64,000 bases of DNA from Jaenimonas drosophilae (lineage: Eukaryota; Euglenozoa; Kinetoplastea; Trypanosomatida; Trypanosomatidae). The notes beneath the pieces were generated by a model, which was not told the origin of the DNA, ran no database searches, and worked only from the letters and a program-made list of their open reading frames with translations. The position numbers were made by a program, and so were the translations under genes. The DNA lies in NCBI GenBank assembly GCA_030849065.1, contig JASAON010001661.1, positions 208,754-272,753 of the forward strand, given 5' to 3'. Of this stretch, positions 1 through 9,079 are shown piece by piece (position 1 is the stretch's first letter; every line of letters starts with the position of its first letter).

Positions 1-451
1 CCGGGTCCTGCGCCCACATGGAGTCCAGCACGATGCTCAGCACCTTGGAGATGCGCTTCTCAGGAAGCTTGACGAGGCTTTCGTTGAGGTGAGAGAAGAA
101 GCTGATTTGTTGTGAGGTGCTGCTGTTGGCCATGATATACTTGGCGGAGTCCTCCAGGGAGAGGTTTGAGCGCTCCATGTGCCGCTGCACCGCCTCATCG
201 CGCTCGCGGGCGTCGTTGAGGGCCTTGAGATTCTCCGCCGCGGGTATTTCTGGCACAAGGGCGGTAGGGTCGTCGGGCAGATTCATGTACCCCTTCAGAC
301 CTATGCCAGGTGATGCACCCGCACCACTTGGTGCCGCAGATACATCACTGGCCTGTGCTACTGGTGCATTTTTTGTGGTACGGGCGGCAGAGGCGGAGCG
401 CTGCTCCTCCATGAGCTGCTGGCGCACCTCAAAGGCAGAGCGATACTCCAT
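1..451 (-). CDS. Partial protein, N-terminal 150 aa, function unknown
   Basis: An open frame runs from an ATG at 451 to the window edge without a stop, so only the N-terminus is present. After a short Ala/Ser/Gly-rich linker (about residues 20-50) the protein becomes helical and charged, with a segment around residues 90-150 (KLPEKRISKVLSIVLDSMW at its end) that looks like the first helices of an alpha-solenoid. The reading frame continues upstream of the ATG for a few codons, but the DNA there is pyrimidine-rich on the minus strand (CTCCTCC), as expected of a trans-splice region, so I place the start at 451. A HEAT-repeat phosphatase regulatory subunit is one possibility, but I cannot confirm it. 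It is the last visible member of the minus-strand cluster. Confidence 0.6.
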   Translation of the reverse strand, partial: MEYRSAFEVRQQLMEEQRSASAARTTKNAPVAQASDVSAAPSGAGASPGIGLKGYMNLPDDPTALVPEIPAAENLKALNDARERDEAVQRHMERSNLSLEDSAKYIMANSSTSQQISFFSHLNESLVKLPEKRISKVLSIVLDSMWAQDP

Positions 452-2491
452 GGCTGCTGGCAAATTGTATAGGAGGAGGTGTGCTGTCTTCGGGGGAGAA
501 GGAGTGCCGCTGGTGGGGGTTGCGTGTTGAGGTGAGGGTTAGGGTGGAGCGAAGGAAGGGGTGCGTGTGGGTCGGATGGCGTTCGATCCACGGAAAACAG
601 CGAAAGATACAAAAATTAACAAGGAAGAACACGGAAAATAACAAAAAGAAAACGAGATCAGATACGATTGGTCTTGCTGAAAGCTGTCGCACGGGGTCTT
701 TGTGATTCTAACGGGGGGGATTGGTTGAGAGCTTCCACGTACGTCGCGAATGCGGCGGGTCAGTCACAAAAGAAGATGCGTGAATGCGTGCGTGAGTGGG
801 TAGAGGGTGTTCTCCCGGCACAAACAACAACACACTGTCTTAGTGAAAGCAGAAGAGGATCACCAAACACAGACTTTACACACGCACACGTTCACGCGAA
901 CAAAGAAGCGAAGCAGCCACAGAAGAGCGCAAGCGGAAGGTGAAGGGGGATGTGAGAAGGGTCTGTGTGTATGCGTGCAGGTGCTGGAGAGAAGCACAAA
1001 TTGCACAAAAAGGGGGTGTTGAGCGGGGAAAAAAAAACAAAACAACGAACCAGACGCAGACAAGGATAAACCCCTAGTGGTGTGTGTGTGTGTGCTTGTT
1101 TGTGTTTGTGTGTGTTCGTGAGTGGGAGGAAACAGGAAGGGTGGGGCGTGATGCTTCTCCGCTCTCTCAGTATCTGTTGATGTTGCTGCTTGGGTACGTG
1201 GAGGCTGAGACTAACCGGTTCGTGCTCAGTCAGCAATACAGCGATGCCACAAACAATGGATATTGAAAATGTAGTTGCCGTTGCAATGGCTAATCTCTGT
1301 TCTTTTTTGCTGGGTTTTTTTGGCGGAGTTCCCGTGAAGATTGGGAAGACGTTGTCTGAGATGCACCAATATGAGCGACGGGAAGATGCTTCGGCCTACT
1401 ATGAAAGCAGGCAAGTCAGGGATGGAAAAAAAAACGCCGGCAGATCAAAAAAAAAAAAATCAAAGGCACTCTCACTCAGCAGCAGTACTTGGCCCGAATG
1501 CAGCACGCGCTACACAATGGTAAGGTGCAAAGACGAGGAGGATCGTTCAGGACACCACGTGAATCTGAGAGCACGGAACAGGGAGAGAGCCTCACACACA
1601 GACGCAGACCACTACACTACGTACGTGTAAGCAAGCCTGCAATCAATGGTGCGCGTAGGGTGTGCGTATTGTGTGCTTTTTTTTCGTTCACCCACGAGAA
1701 ACAACGGCTACGTTCAGCTTCTGGCGGAACAAATAAAAAGCAGGAGATAAGTGCTCCACAGAGAACAGCCAAGCACCTCTCTCGCACCGCTCAATCTCTA
1801 ATCGATATCTGATAGTATGTGGTGCTACTTAGTGTATCTCGGCGTTAGGGATAGCCAATACGCAAACGTGAATGTGTGTGCTGGCCAAGTACAAATGGAT
1901 GTAGTAGGAGAAAGATGGATGCTCTTCCTAGATCTCCACCGCTGCTCTGGAACCAACAAGCACGGCTTTAGCCTGTGGTATGAACGCACACGCACAAACG
2001 AGCAGCGATCGAGTTTACGGTACGGCGTGCCCGTTTGGCGTTGATATTCCACGTGTTCTACGTGTTCCTTCTTTTTCTACAGCGAGCGTCCCAGGTTTTC
2101 CTTTTTGCGGTGTATGCGTATGTCGTGGCGGAGCCCTAATAGCGTCGCGTATCTCGCCTCGTACTCGAAGCTGATGTTGTTGAAACTGCTCCCCTCACGC
2201 CCAAGCACAAACGGAGAAATTCAGCGTAGACGAGGACTGAACCAAGCAGGTTGAGCTAGGAAAAATCCTCAAGAGAGCGCGACCCACAACAACACACGCA
2301 GAGGGAAGCAGAATGAAGAGAGAAGCTAAAAAAAAAAACAGAAGCTAAATAAAATAAAAATTAGAAGCAAGCTGGAGCTGACCCAACAACTACCAAACAA
2401 GCAAACGAACGAACAGCAACAACAACCAAACAACAAGCGAGCAACCACAGCAAATTAAAAAAAAAAAACCAAACACGAACGACGAGTAAAG

Positions 2492-2662
2492 ATGTCGCGG
2501 GAGGTGTACAAGGTTGGTGGAGAAACGTCCAGCCACCCAGCGCTGATGGATGATCTCCTACGGGGGGCCCGAGCGCGGGGGGTGAGTGAAGAGAGAGGGA
2601 GGTGCTCCAGTCAGTCCTGTGGTCTGGCGCGCTCCACCTCCAGACTCGTGCTCGAGGGTTGA
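2492..2662 (+). CDS. Doubtful small ORF (56 aa) against the cluster direction
   Basis: An ATG after an A-rich leader opens a 56-codon frame beginning MSREVYKVGGETSSHPAL. The first 30 residues have ordinary protein composition; the rest is Ser/Arg-rich. At 2582-2587 a GTGAGT hexamer falls exactly between codons, and a CTAAC (about 2671) and a (GTT)n-TTAG (2796-2819) follow, so a cis-spliced first exon is conceivable. Splicing to that AG gives only a short frame antisense to the next gene, which argues against it. Kinetoplastids have very few cis-introns. I would treat this as a candidate remnant or chance ORF. Confidence 0.15.
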   Translation: MSREVYKVGGETSSHPALMDDLLRGARARGVSEERGRCSSQSCGLARSTSRLVLEG

Positions 2663-2790
2663 TCTACGGCTAACTACACAACAAGAACAAGAAAGGAGAG
2701 AAGAAACAAAAGAGTTGGATGAGCTGCACACATCAGCAATGCCAGTGAGAGGTTCGTCTCACATAGTACAGTGGAATACGTCTTATGCCC

Positions 2791-2819
2791 ACGTGTGTTG
2801 TTGTTGTTGTTGTTGTTAG
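2791..2819 (+). repeat. (GTT)n microsatellite
   Basis: Eight or so GTT units ending in TTAG, just downstream of the stop codon of the minus-strand AAA+ gene, so on the transcribed strand it is an AAC-rich part of the 3' UTR. Confidence 0.8.
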
Positions 2820-2893
2820 ATGGAAGCTGATGGGGCCCTTCAATGGAGAAGAGGCCCACGTGGCTCAACAACAACAAACATGTTGTTGGCAAC

Positions 2894-4774
2894 TTACGAG
2901 AGGATCTCCACGTGCGTCGGAATCAGCACCGACGTGCACTCAAAGAGCACAGAATCCACCACACGCTGTGAAGGTAGGGCAGGAATGACACAGTTGGCCT
3001 TGTGATTGTTGGCTGAAGATGTGTCAGCCGTGGTGTGTGAAGGCTCATCCTCATCACCCAAGCTCCGCTCCACCACTTTTCGCAACGTGTAGGCCAACGA
3101 CACAGGAGCACAACCCACTGCACGAGAGGCAATCAAGCTGGAGAGCCGACGTGCCTCCTCCTCACACGCGGTAGTACCATCATCATCATCATCATGCGAT
3201 GGGTGGCGCGCAAATTGAGAGAAGCAGCGCCACGCCATCAACTCCGCCGCCTCACGCGTGAGGGGCGGCACAGGCAGCAAGGTCTCTAGCCTCCCTTGAC
3301 GAAGCACCGCCTGATCCATGGAGCGCGGGGTGTTGGTCGTGCCAATCGTGAGCACACCGCGGTTATCCGCCACACCGTCGAGCTCGCAGAGAAGTGCGGC
3401 CAACATGCGCTTCACCACATCCACCCCGCCACTCGTTGAACCACTGGAGCCCTGCATCTCTCCACGTGAAGCGGCGACAACGTCCATCTCGTCAAGCACC
3501 ACGACCGACGGCGCACGGCTCCGCGCATCGCGGTAAATGGCCCGCAAACGCTCCTCGCTCTCACCAAGATACTTACCAAACAGGGAGGTGCAGCTCACCA
3601 TGAAGAAGGATATGTGTGGGAAGGCCTCCGACGAGAGCCAACGAAGAAGCGCTGTCTTGCCACAGCCAGAGGGGCCGTAGAGCAGCACACCCGTCGTACA
3701 CGGAACCGTGGCTGACAAGGTCCCCGAAGGTCTGCCACCACTCTTCGATGTTGTGTTGTGTTGGTGTTGCGCAATGAAGATGGATACCATGAGGCGAAGG
3801 CGCTCAGCGAGGTCATCCAGGCCGTAGAGCGTTGATGCAGGTCGGTGTAGCTTGTTCGTAGATGGTGCCATGCCAACAGCGGCAGAAGAGAGCCACGATA
3901 GGCAGGAGGCAAGACGGCGTTCATCATCCCGCGAGCTCTTCATCTCATTGGGCTCCGTGTTGGCATTCTTCTTCGCATCATCTGCCAAGCACAGGCCCAT
4001 CATCAATAGCCGTCGAGAAGGTGGCGAACGTTCAGCTCCCTGTGCGCGAACATCTCCCTCCATGGCAGTAGCAGCGGCATCAGCCCAGTCTCGCAACGTC
4101 TGTGAGGTGCTCGGCAAACCTCGCGTGAGCCGACGTGCAGCTGGAGCAGTCAGTCCAGCAGGCAGTGCGTAGCACAGCGGTGGCGAAGCATCGAGCAGCT
4201 CTCGAGGAACAGACCCAGCGTCCATGGCGGTGATGAGGAGGAGGCCATCTCGCTCCACCTTTCCCGCCACGGAGGTTGATGATGGTGGCCGGCGCAACAG
4301 CGGGTGCAGCAAACGACGTAGTGCGGGGAGTACCCGATTCATGGCACACAAACGCCAGACGAGATCCACGTCATCAACCACGCCAATCACTGGAACGGAG
4401 AAACGCAGGTCTGCCGTGCCTGCCAATGGAGAGCGGGGCCGATGGAGCTCCTCCTGCACACTCATGTACGAGATGGGAAGAAGGGCCACGGCGGAGGAGC
4501 TCATCTTGTTTGGGGATGAAACAACAACGTTGTCAGAGGTTGGCTCGCACACGCTTGCCAGATCCGCGACCATCACGTACTCCTCTGCCGTTGTGGTGGC
4601 ATCAATGTGCTGGAGGCTTTGTAGGATGGAGGTGAGGGCGGTGGTCTTGCCCATCCCACGTGGCCCGGTGATGAGCAGCAAACGCGTGGGGAGAGGCTCC
4701 ACGGCTGCGGCACCATCGCGGCATGATCGCAGAAGCCGTCGCAGATCCGCCAACACCTCGCCATCCACAGACAT
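2894..4774 (-). CDS. AAA+ ATPase with two ATPase modules (CDC48/AFG2-like, divergent)
   Basis: 626 aa from the ATG at 4774 (the frame opens six codons earlier but only at a TTG). Module 1 has Walker A GPRGMGKT (37-44) and a Walker B-like IGVVDDVDL (about 130-138) in which the usual Glu is Asp. Module 2 is the stronger: Walker A GPSGCGKT (367-374), the pore-type motif FGKYLGESE, Walker B VVLDEMD (about 425-431), sensor 1 TTNTP, and a DQAVLRQGRLE stretch where the arginine-finger/second region of homology lies. Such double-ring type II ATPases (CDC48, AFG2/SPATA5, NVL, Pex1/Pex6) unfold or extract proteins. Here no large N-terminal domain is visible and the protein is shorter than the usual 750-800 aa. 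A run of Asp codons (GAT repeat near 3182-3194) interrupts the C-terminal lid. Minus-strand sequence CTTCATCCTTCTCTCTACC followed by ATAG at 4811 is a good splice acceptor. Confidence 0.85.
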   Translation of the reverse strand: MSVDGEVLADLRRLLRSCRDGAAAVEPLPTRLLLITGPRGMGKTTALTSILQSLQHIDATTTAEEYVMVADLASVCEPTSDNVVVSSPNKMSSSAVALLPISYMSVQEELHRPRSPLAGTADLRFSVPVIGVVDDVDLVWRLCAMNRVLPALRRLLHPLLRRPPSSTSVAGKVERDGLLLITAMDAGSVPRELLDASPPLCYALPAGLTAPAARRLTRGLPSTSQTLRDWADAAATAMEGDVRAQGAERSPPSRRLLMMGLCLADDAKKNANTEPNEMKSSRDDERRLASCLSWLSSAAVGMAPSTNKLHRPASTLYGLDDLAERLRLMVSIFIAQHQHNTTSKSGGRPSGTLSATVPCTTGVLLYGPSGCGKTALLRWLSSEAFPHISFFMVSCTSLFGKYLGESEERLRAIYRDARSRAPSVVVLDEMDVVAASRGEMQGSSGSTSGGVDVVKRMLAALLCELDGVADNRGVLTIGTTNTPRSMDQAVLRQGRLETLLPVPPLTREAAELMAWRCFSQFARHPSHDDDDDGTTACEEEARRLSSLIASRAVGCAPVSLAYTLRKVVERSLGDEDEPSHTTADTSSANNHKANCVIPALPSQRVVDSVLFECTSVLIPTHVEILS

Positions 4775-4972
4775 CTTCTGTGCGGAGTCCAAATGTGAAG
4801 CAGTTCGTACCTATATTGTGTGTGTGTGTAGGTAGAGAGAAGGATGAAGATTGTGTGCGTGAGTAGCAACCATGTTATTGAACGATACATGCCTGCGTAC
4901 CAAGTCACTGGCAACAAGCAGCACATGGATCTATACGGTTGTGGTGTGTACGAATAGCAGGTCAGGCCAGAC

Positions 4973-4990
4973 CATCATCATCATCATCAT
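4973..4990 (-). repeat. Trinucleotide repeat giving five tandem TGA stops
   Basis: Six CAT units on the plus strand read on the minus strand, in the frame of the phosducin-like gene, as five consecutive TGA codons starting at its stop (4989 down to 4975). Confidence 0.9.
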
Positions 4991-5799
4991 CGGCTGGCAT
5001 CTGTGCTTGGGTCCTCCTCATCCTCGTCTCGCGGCAGTACGCCGCATCGACGCAGAATGAGCTCCACCCCAGATACCGTCAGGCCCCCCTTGGCTCCTTG
5101 AGGCTGCCAATCCTCCAGCCCCATCATGCGCTGCACAAGATTCTCCTTGTGATACAACAACACACACGGAACGTGGCGAGAGGGAAAGTTGGCGATGGCC
5201 TCAGTCGCAATCATCGAAACAAACTTCACGGCAGGCTGGCGTTGTGCCACCGTGCGGAGGACCTGCAGCAACGCCTCACTCTGACTCTGGCCAGGCTCCA
5301 TCAGCACCGCCACCACCCAATTCATGCGAGAGGCGTGCGTTACTTCATCCACGTAGGCGCTGCCGGGTATGTGGCGCAGCACACCAAACTGATTCAGCTG
5401 TTTTTGCTTCTGTAGCTCAGCGAGACGGCGCCGACGAATGGCCATCAACGCATCATCATCCTCATCCTCCTCGCTGCTGTCGTTGGTGGGCAGCGGTTTG
5501 CCTCCTGCCGCATTGGTAGACGAGGAAGGCGGCGCAGTGAGGGTCTGCGCATGCCGAGCATCATCTCCCTTATCATCATCTTCACTGAGACAGTCGTAGC
5601 CTCCACGCGCGACCTTCGCTTCGTGTGCTTCCCGCTCCGCATCGTAGCTCTGTAGGCAGGCATCTTGATGTGTGTCAGAGAGCCGCTGTGCGAGGAGCTC
5701 GAGCTCATGCGTCGCGTACTTTCCGACGCGATTGCCAAACTTATATTGGATATCTTCCCACTCGGTGGTGCGAAGACGTTGATCAGCGCTCCGCTCCAT
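4987..5799 (-). CDS. Phosducin-like protein (PDCL2/PDCL3 type, thioredoxin fold)
   Basis: 270 aa. The N-terminus carries the TTEWEDIQYKFG segment that matches the conserved TEW-x-DI start of PDCL2/PDCL3 proteins, followed by an acidic, Ser-rich linker (about 65-120) and then RRRRLAELQKQKQLNQFG, which leads into the thioredoxin-like domain. Conserved features there are YVDEVTHA, VKFVSMIATEAIANFP and the cis-Pro-like RHVPCVLLYHKE. The domain lacks a CxxC redox pair, as expected of this family, whose members are co-chaperones of the CCT chaperonin in folding of tubulin, actin and G-protein beta-type subunits. The start is well supported: the minus strand has CTCTCCTTCCACCG, nine T and CAG, ending 13 nt before the ATG. 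Five tandem TGA codons end the gene. Confidence 0.9.
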   Translation of the reverse strand: MERSADQRLRTTEWEDIQYKFGNRVGKYATHELELLAQRLSDTHQDACLQSYDAEREAHEAKVARGGYDCLSEDDDKGDDARHAQTLTAPPSSSTNAAGGKPLPTNDSSEEDEDDDALMAIRRRRLAELQKQKQLNQFGVLRHIPGSAYVDEVTHASRMNWVVAVLMEPGQSQSEALLQVLRTVAQRQPAVKFVSMIATEAIANFPSRHVPCVLLYHKENLVQRMMGLEDWQPQGAKGGLTVSGVELILRRCGVLPRDEDEEDPSTDASR

Positions 5800-5811
5800 C
5801 TTGATGAGGGG

Positions 5812-5838
5812 CTGAAAAAAAAACGGTGGAAGGAGAGA
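5812..5838 (-). promoter_or_regulatory. Polypyrimidine tract and AG, trans-splice acceptor of the phosducin-like gene
   Basis: Read on the minus strand: CTCTCCTTCCACCG, nine T, CAG at 5812-5813, then 12 nt to the ATG. This is one of the clearest SL acceptor signals in the window. Confidence 0.7.
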
Positions 5839-6360
5839 AATGCGTAGGAATTCAGTTGTGCATCGTGATCATGGCAGTGGTATGAGCTCCACTGCAGCCA
5901 ACGTCCTCTTCGTGTGCTGAGGAGGCAGAAAAAAAATGGATTGGCGAGGGTTGGCAAACGTCTCAACGACGTGATTCGCAGCATTCAGTACATGAACCTT
6001 CTCCAGCATGTGCCACCTTCCTCACTCCAGCATCGTCAACCAAGTCTTCACGTCTGTGTGCAAGCCATGGAGTTGGTGGAGCTGAGGGAGTGGCGAGAAG
6101 AAGGAGCGGAACAGAGATGGAGCTACTCTAAGAGGAAACATGCCCCCGACTTTGATACATCAACAAACTAGCGGCGCATCATCCCTGCCGCCCGACGACG
6201 ACGATGACGAAAACACAACGTCCGTCGCTCACACTCACAAGTGCTCATCATTGATGTTTAAATCCATGATGTTGCGAATGGGCGCGTGTTTTGACGTGTG
6301 TTGGAAGCACGGGGAAGAGGTACGCGTACGTACGTACGTACGTGTGTCAGTAGGGGTCTT
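5814..6360. other. Intergenic region
   Basis: No convincing gene. Holds the splice signal of the phosducin-like gene at its left end, short Asp/GA-rich tracts (6190-6215) and, near the 6361 stop, a self-complementary CGTA repeat. Confidence 0.6.
6325..6344. repeat. Self-complementary (TACG)n tract
   Basis: Alternating purine-pyrimidine, self-complementary CGTACGTACGTACGTACG. It lies in the 3' UTR of the minus-strand gene, within 40 nt of its stop codon. Confidence 0.8.
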
Positions 6361-7224
6361 CTAGTGGTTCGACGCCAACATCGTACGCGTCGTCGCCCGC
6401 TTCACACTCGTGGTGTTTTGGTGGCCAGGGTGATGCATGTCGCTGCCCACCATCGCGTGGAGGTTCTTGGTCGAGGACCAAATCGGCACCGGGCCAGGGA
6501 AGCGGTCGCGCGCTCCACGCACCGCAGGGATCTCATGCTCGTACACCTGATTGCGGCACTTCACGGGGCGGCGATTGCAGCAGGTGATGTGAGAGTGTGG
6601 GAAGCAGGAGTGTGGCTTCTGCACAACGCCAATCTCGCCGAGCTCGTCGAAGCCAAAGTGAAGGCGGTCCACCTCCTCCAGATCCTTCTCGGTCGGGTCG
6701 CGGCCCTTGTAGGAGCGGAAGGCCTTCACGTAGGCATCTCGGGCGGCTAGCGATGGCACATCCTCCCGCACGGGTCGCTCCATCTGGCTGCGGGTCATCT
6801 TGACGGTGTAGCGATGCACAAAATCTTCATCCATCGTGCTGAGCTCATCACGGCGACGTGACTCACGGAAGGGGTCCGACTCCGAGGGCTGGTCGTGGTA
6901 GCTCACCTCGTAGTCCTTGAAGTGGGTGGAGCTATTCTGGGTGGCGATGTTGGCAAGGGAGGTCAGCGTCTCTGCCTGTGCGGCCTTGTTGCGGAGGTAG
7001 CGCTGCTTCGCCTCGGCGCGGATGGATGGGTGGAGCGACTTGGAGAGCTCGTGGGCGGTGGTGGTGGCATCCACGGCGCTGGGCAAGTTGGCATCGAACA
7101 TCGTCACTGGGCGCTTGGGCAGCTTCGATGACTGCAGGTGCACCTGCTCAATGTGGTTGGTGAGGTCCACCTTGCAGTGGGTGCTCAGCTTCGCCGTCTC
7201 TAACTGATCTTCGAGGGTGGCCAT
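6361..7224 (-). CDS. Conserved-type hypothetical protein, 287 aa
   Basis: A soluble, charged protein without signal peptide or membrane segment. It has a Leu/Ala-rich helical N-terminal half, a basic/acidic middle (RESRRRDEL, then EDFVHRYTVKMTRSQMERP at about 130-150) and a C-terminal stretch with His, Cys and Pro (KPHSCFPHSHITCCNRRP, about 203-220), then GPVPIWSSTKNLHAM. I recognise no family. The short linear motifs spaced by linkers resemble structural axonemal proteins (enkurin is in the same cluster), but that is only an impression. The start is set by the first ATG after a minus-strand TTCTCTCTCTTGTG...TTTTCTTAG tract near 7305. Confidence 0.8.
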   Translation of the reverse strand: MATLEDQLETAKLSTHCKVDLTNHIEQVHLQSSKLPKRPVTMFDANLPSAVDATTTAHELSKSLHPSIRAEAKQRYLRNKAAQAETLTSLANIATQNSSTHFKDYEVSYHDQPSESDPFRESRRRDELSTMDEDFVHRYTVKMTRSQMERPVREDVPSLAARDAYVKAFRSYKGRDPTEKDLEEVDRLHFGFDELGEIGVVQKPHSCFPHSHITCCNRRPVKCRNQVYEHEIPAVRGARDRFPGPVPIWSSTKNLHAMVGSDMHHPGHQNTTSVKRATTRTMLASNH

Positions 7225-7909
7225 GATGATGATGAGACAAGATCAACGTGGGTAATGAATGGGGGTGTACGCGTAGGGCACTCCAGAGGATACAAAATGT
7301 TGATCTAAGAAAACCTTCACAAGAGAGAGAAGTACAAGAATAATGATGATGGCGATGATGGCAGATAGCTCACATGAAGCAGTAGGTGCACCCACTCAGG
7401 TGTGGTGTAGTCGGCAGGCAGGCACGGCGAGGATGCCATGTGTTGGGGTTCTTCTTTTGGAAGGAGTCAACGAGGTTCAGCACAGGTGGTGAGGAATCCA
7501 TGGATTTGAGAGAGACTCCTTAATCACCTGCGCATTGCACCCATGACAAACAGAAACAACAAAACGTGAAGCGATAGGGGGGAGTTCCAGGAACGGAGTG
7601 GCACCGCGAGGGTGTGGCCCAGACGTGGGTAGCTGATGAGAGGAGTGGTGAGTGGTGTGTTGCACTACCTAATCCTCCGTGCATCCATTCTTTTTTGATG
7701 ATGTTTTCCGGGAAGCCACCCATCGCCACTGCGAAGGTCTGTCTCTCTACTCCATTGTGCCGTATTACTGCCGCCAGAGTGTGCTCACGTGCACTCTAGG
7801 CGCCGCGCACAAGGCCATACCCATAGCCAACACACATGCCATACACACAGGTATGTGCGTGCGTGTATGTTGGCCACCCTTGTGTGTGTGTGTGTGTGGC
7901 TCACTCTCT
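7225..7909. other. Intergenic region
   Basis: No convincing gene. Contains the splice-acceptor tract of the 6361-7224 gene (about 7305-7335) and a (TG)n tract at about 7880-7899 in the 3' UTR of PEX11. Confidence 0.6.
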
Positions 7910-8527
7910 CTACTTGGACTTGGTCTTCACCACCGCGGCCTGATACTGCTCGCGGGTGGCAATGGTGGCGCTGATGAGGCCGAGGGCGGCGCAGTTGGCG
8001 GCGCCTAGGTCGATGGGGAGGGCGTTGCCCACGCTGGAGATCATGTCGCAGGCGTTGCGCGTAAGAATGAGGTAGCGACCAACACGATCCTTGATGGTCT
8101 TGTCGCAAACAAGGTCGTAGAGGTCCACCAACACGGCAAAGACGTATCCGTAGAAGAGTGAGGCACGTGAGACGTGTGCGAGCTGCTTCAGATTGCACCT
8201 TGGGTTAAAAAAGTGGCCCAGGTACACGGCGTTGTCCAGCAGACTGAAGAGTCCATCCAACACCACACGCAGGATGTAGAGCACCGCACGCACCTGTGTG
8301 CCATTGGGGGAGGAGAGGGCCTCACTCGTCTTCTTCACATTGCCAATCCATGAACCCAGACGCATGACGGTACGAGCCTCCGACATGGACGCACCCATCT
8401 TCAGTGCGTTGCCGTTGCTGGTGAGAGCACCAACCAGCTTGAAGTAGGCGCCAAGGCCCTTGAGGAGCTTGTCGCGCGCATCGGTGCTGGCGAGATAGGT
8501 CGTTAGGTAGTCCACGGTATTTGGCAT
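7910..8527 (-). CDS. PEX11: PEX11-family peroxisomal/glycosomal membrane protein
   Basis: 205 aa from the ATG at 8527; the frame is open 86 codons further upstream, but that part is UTR-like, so I use the internal Met before PNTVDYLTTYLAST. The N-terminal DARDKLLKGLGAYFKLVGAL matches the amphipathic helix region of PEX11 (D-x-RDK-x-x-K pattern), which inserts into and elongates the organelle membrane before division. Two hydrophobic segments follow: RAVLYILRVVLDGLFSLLDNAVYLG (about 105-130) and a C-terminal one around AANCAALGLISATIA, ending in a short basic KTKSK tail. In kinetoplastids PEX11 and the related GIM5 proteins are the abundant membrane proteins of glycosomes. GIM5 remains an alternative name. 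Confidence 0.85.
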   Translation of the reverse strand: MPNTVDYLTTYLASTDARDKLLKGLGAYFKLVGALTSNGNALKMGASMSEARTVMRLGSWIGNVKKTSEALSSPNGTQVRAVLYILRVVLDGLFSLLDNAVYLGHFFNPRCNLKQLAHVSRASLFYGYVFAVLVDLYDLVCDKTIKDRVGRYLILTRNACDMISSVGNALPIDLGAANCAALGLISATIATREQYQAAVVKTKSK

Positions 8528-9079
8528 GCTGAGTGGTGTGTGGGGGGGAGGGTATGAAGTATGGAGTGAAGCTGGAGGCTTGTGAGCTACCCACATGCGA
8601 TGCAGCAACAAAGAGAAATGAAGATGGAAAATTGAGAGACATAATAGAGTCAGTGAAGAGATGTACATGATGCGTATCGTGCTCATTCTGCCACCAACCA
8701 GCCCACCCCTCTTAAAGGGCATGGCAGGCGGGGTGTTGGGCAATGTGCTCCGACCTGTACATGCTCCACCATCGCGTACTGGCAAGGAGCTCTACACCCC
8801 TGACAAGTGCGGGCATGCTCCACAGCAGGCGATTTGCAGAGCACATGCTGGAGGATTATAGAAAAACAAATAGTTGGCTAGGCTGGATGGACGTGCAGCC
8901 ACCCCCACCTCTCATCCCTTATGTTAGTGTGGTTGTGTGTGGTTGTGCGTCAGCGGAGTCATCATCCACTGAAGTCGCTTGGTGCATAACCAGTTTGAAC
9001 GATGCAGGAGAGACCAACCATCACACACAGCCTGGTTGCCATCGGAGTAGAGTACCTGAGTGTGTGTGCGTGGCTGACT
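8528..9079. other. Intergenic region
   Basis: Minus-strand TCTCTCAATTTTCCATCTTCATTTCTCTTTG at about 8612-8642 is pyrimidine-rich and probably serves PEX11. No gene seen. Confidence 0.6.

Larger units (their letters stand above)
452..2893. other. 2.4 kb interval without a convincing gene
   Basis: This is the longest gene-poor stretch in the minus cluster. It contains TG-rich tracts (about 1079-1115), several A runs (1430-1460, 2327-2337, 2457-2468), a CAA/AAC-rich stretch (2400-2450) and a (GTT)n tract at 2791-2817. Open frames here are short, low in complexity and unsupported. I see no tRNA-like or spliced-leader-like sequence. A 56-codon plus-strand ORF at 2492 is listed separately. Confidence 0.6.

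Noticed and set aside
560..600. GCGTTCGATCC resembling a tRNA B box
   Set aside because: No A box at the right distance and no cloverleaf can be drawn.
892..1236. Minus-strand ORF of 114 codons
   Set aside because: His/Thr/Pro-rich translation of a TG/CA-rich tract; typical of UTR sequence.
1190..1630. Plus-strand ORF of 146 codons in the gene-poor interval
   Set aside because: Low-complexity Lys/Ser runs from A-rich DNA, opposite to the cluster direction, no acceptor and no recognisable motif.
8528..8785. N-terminal extension of PEX11 by 86 residues with a hydrophobic stretch
   Set aside because: The extension is the translation of the pyrimidine-rich splice region; PEX11 family proteins begin where the internal Met lies.
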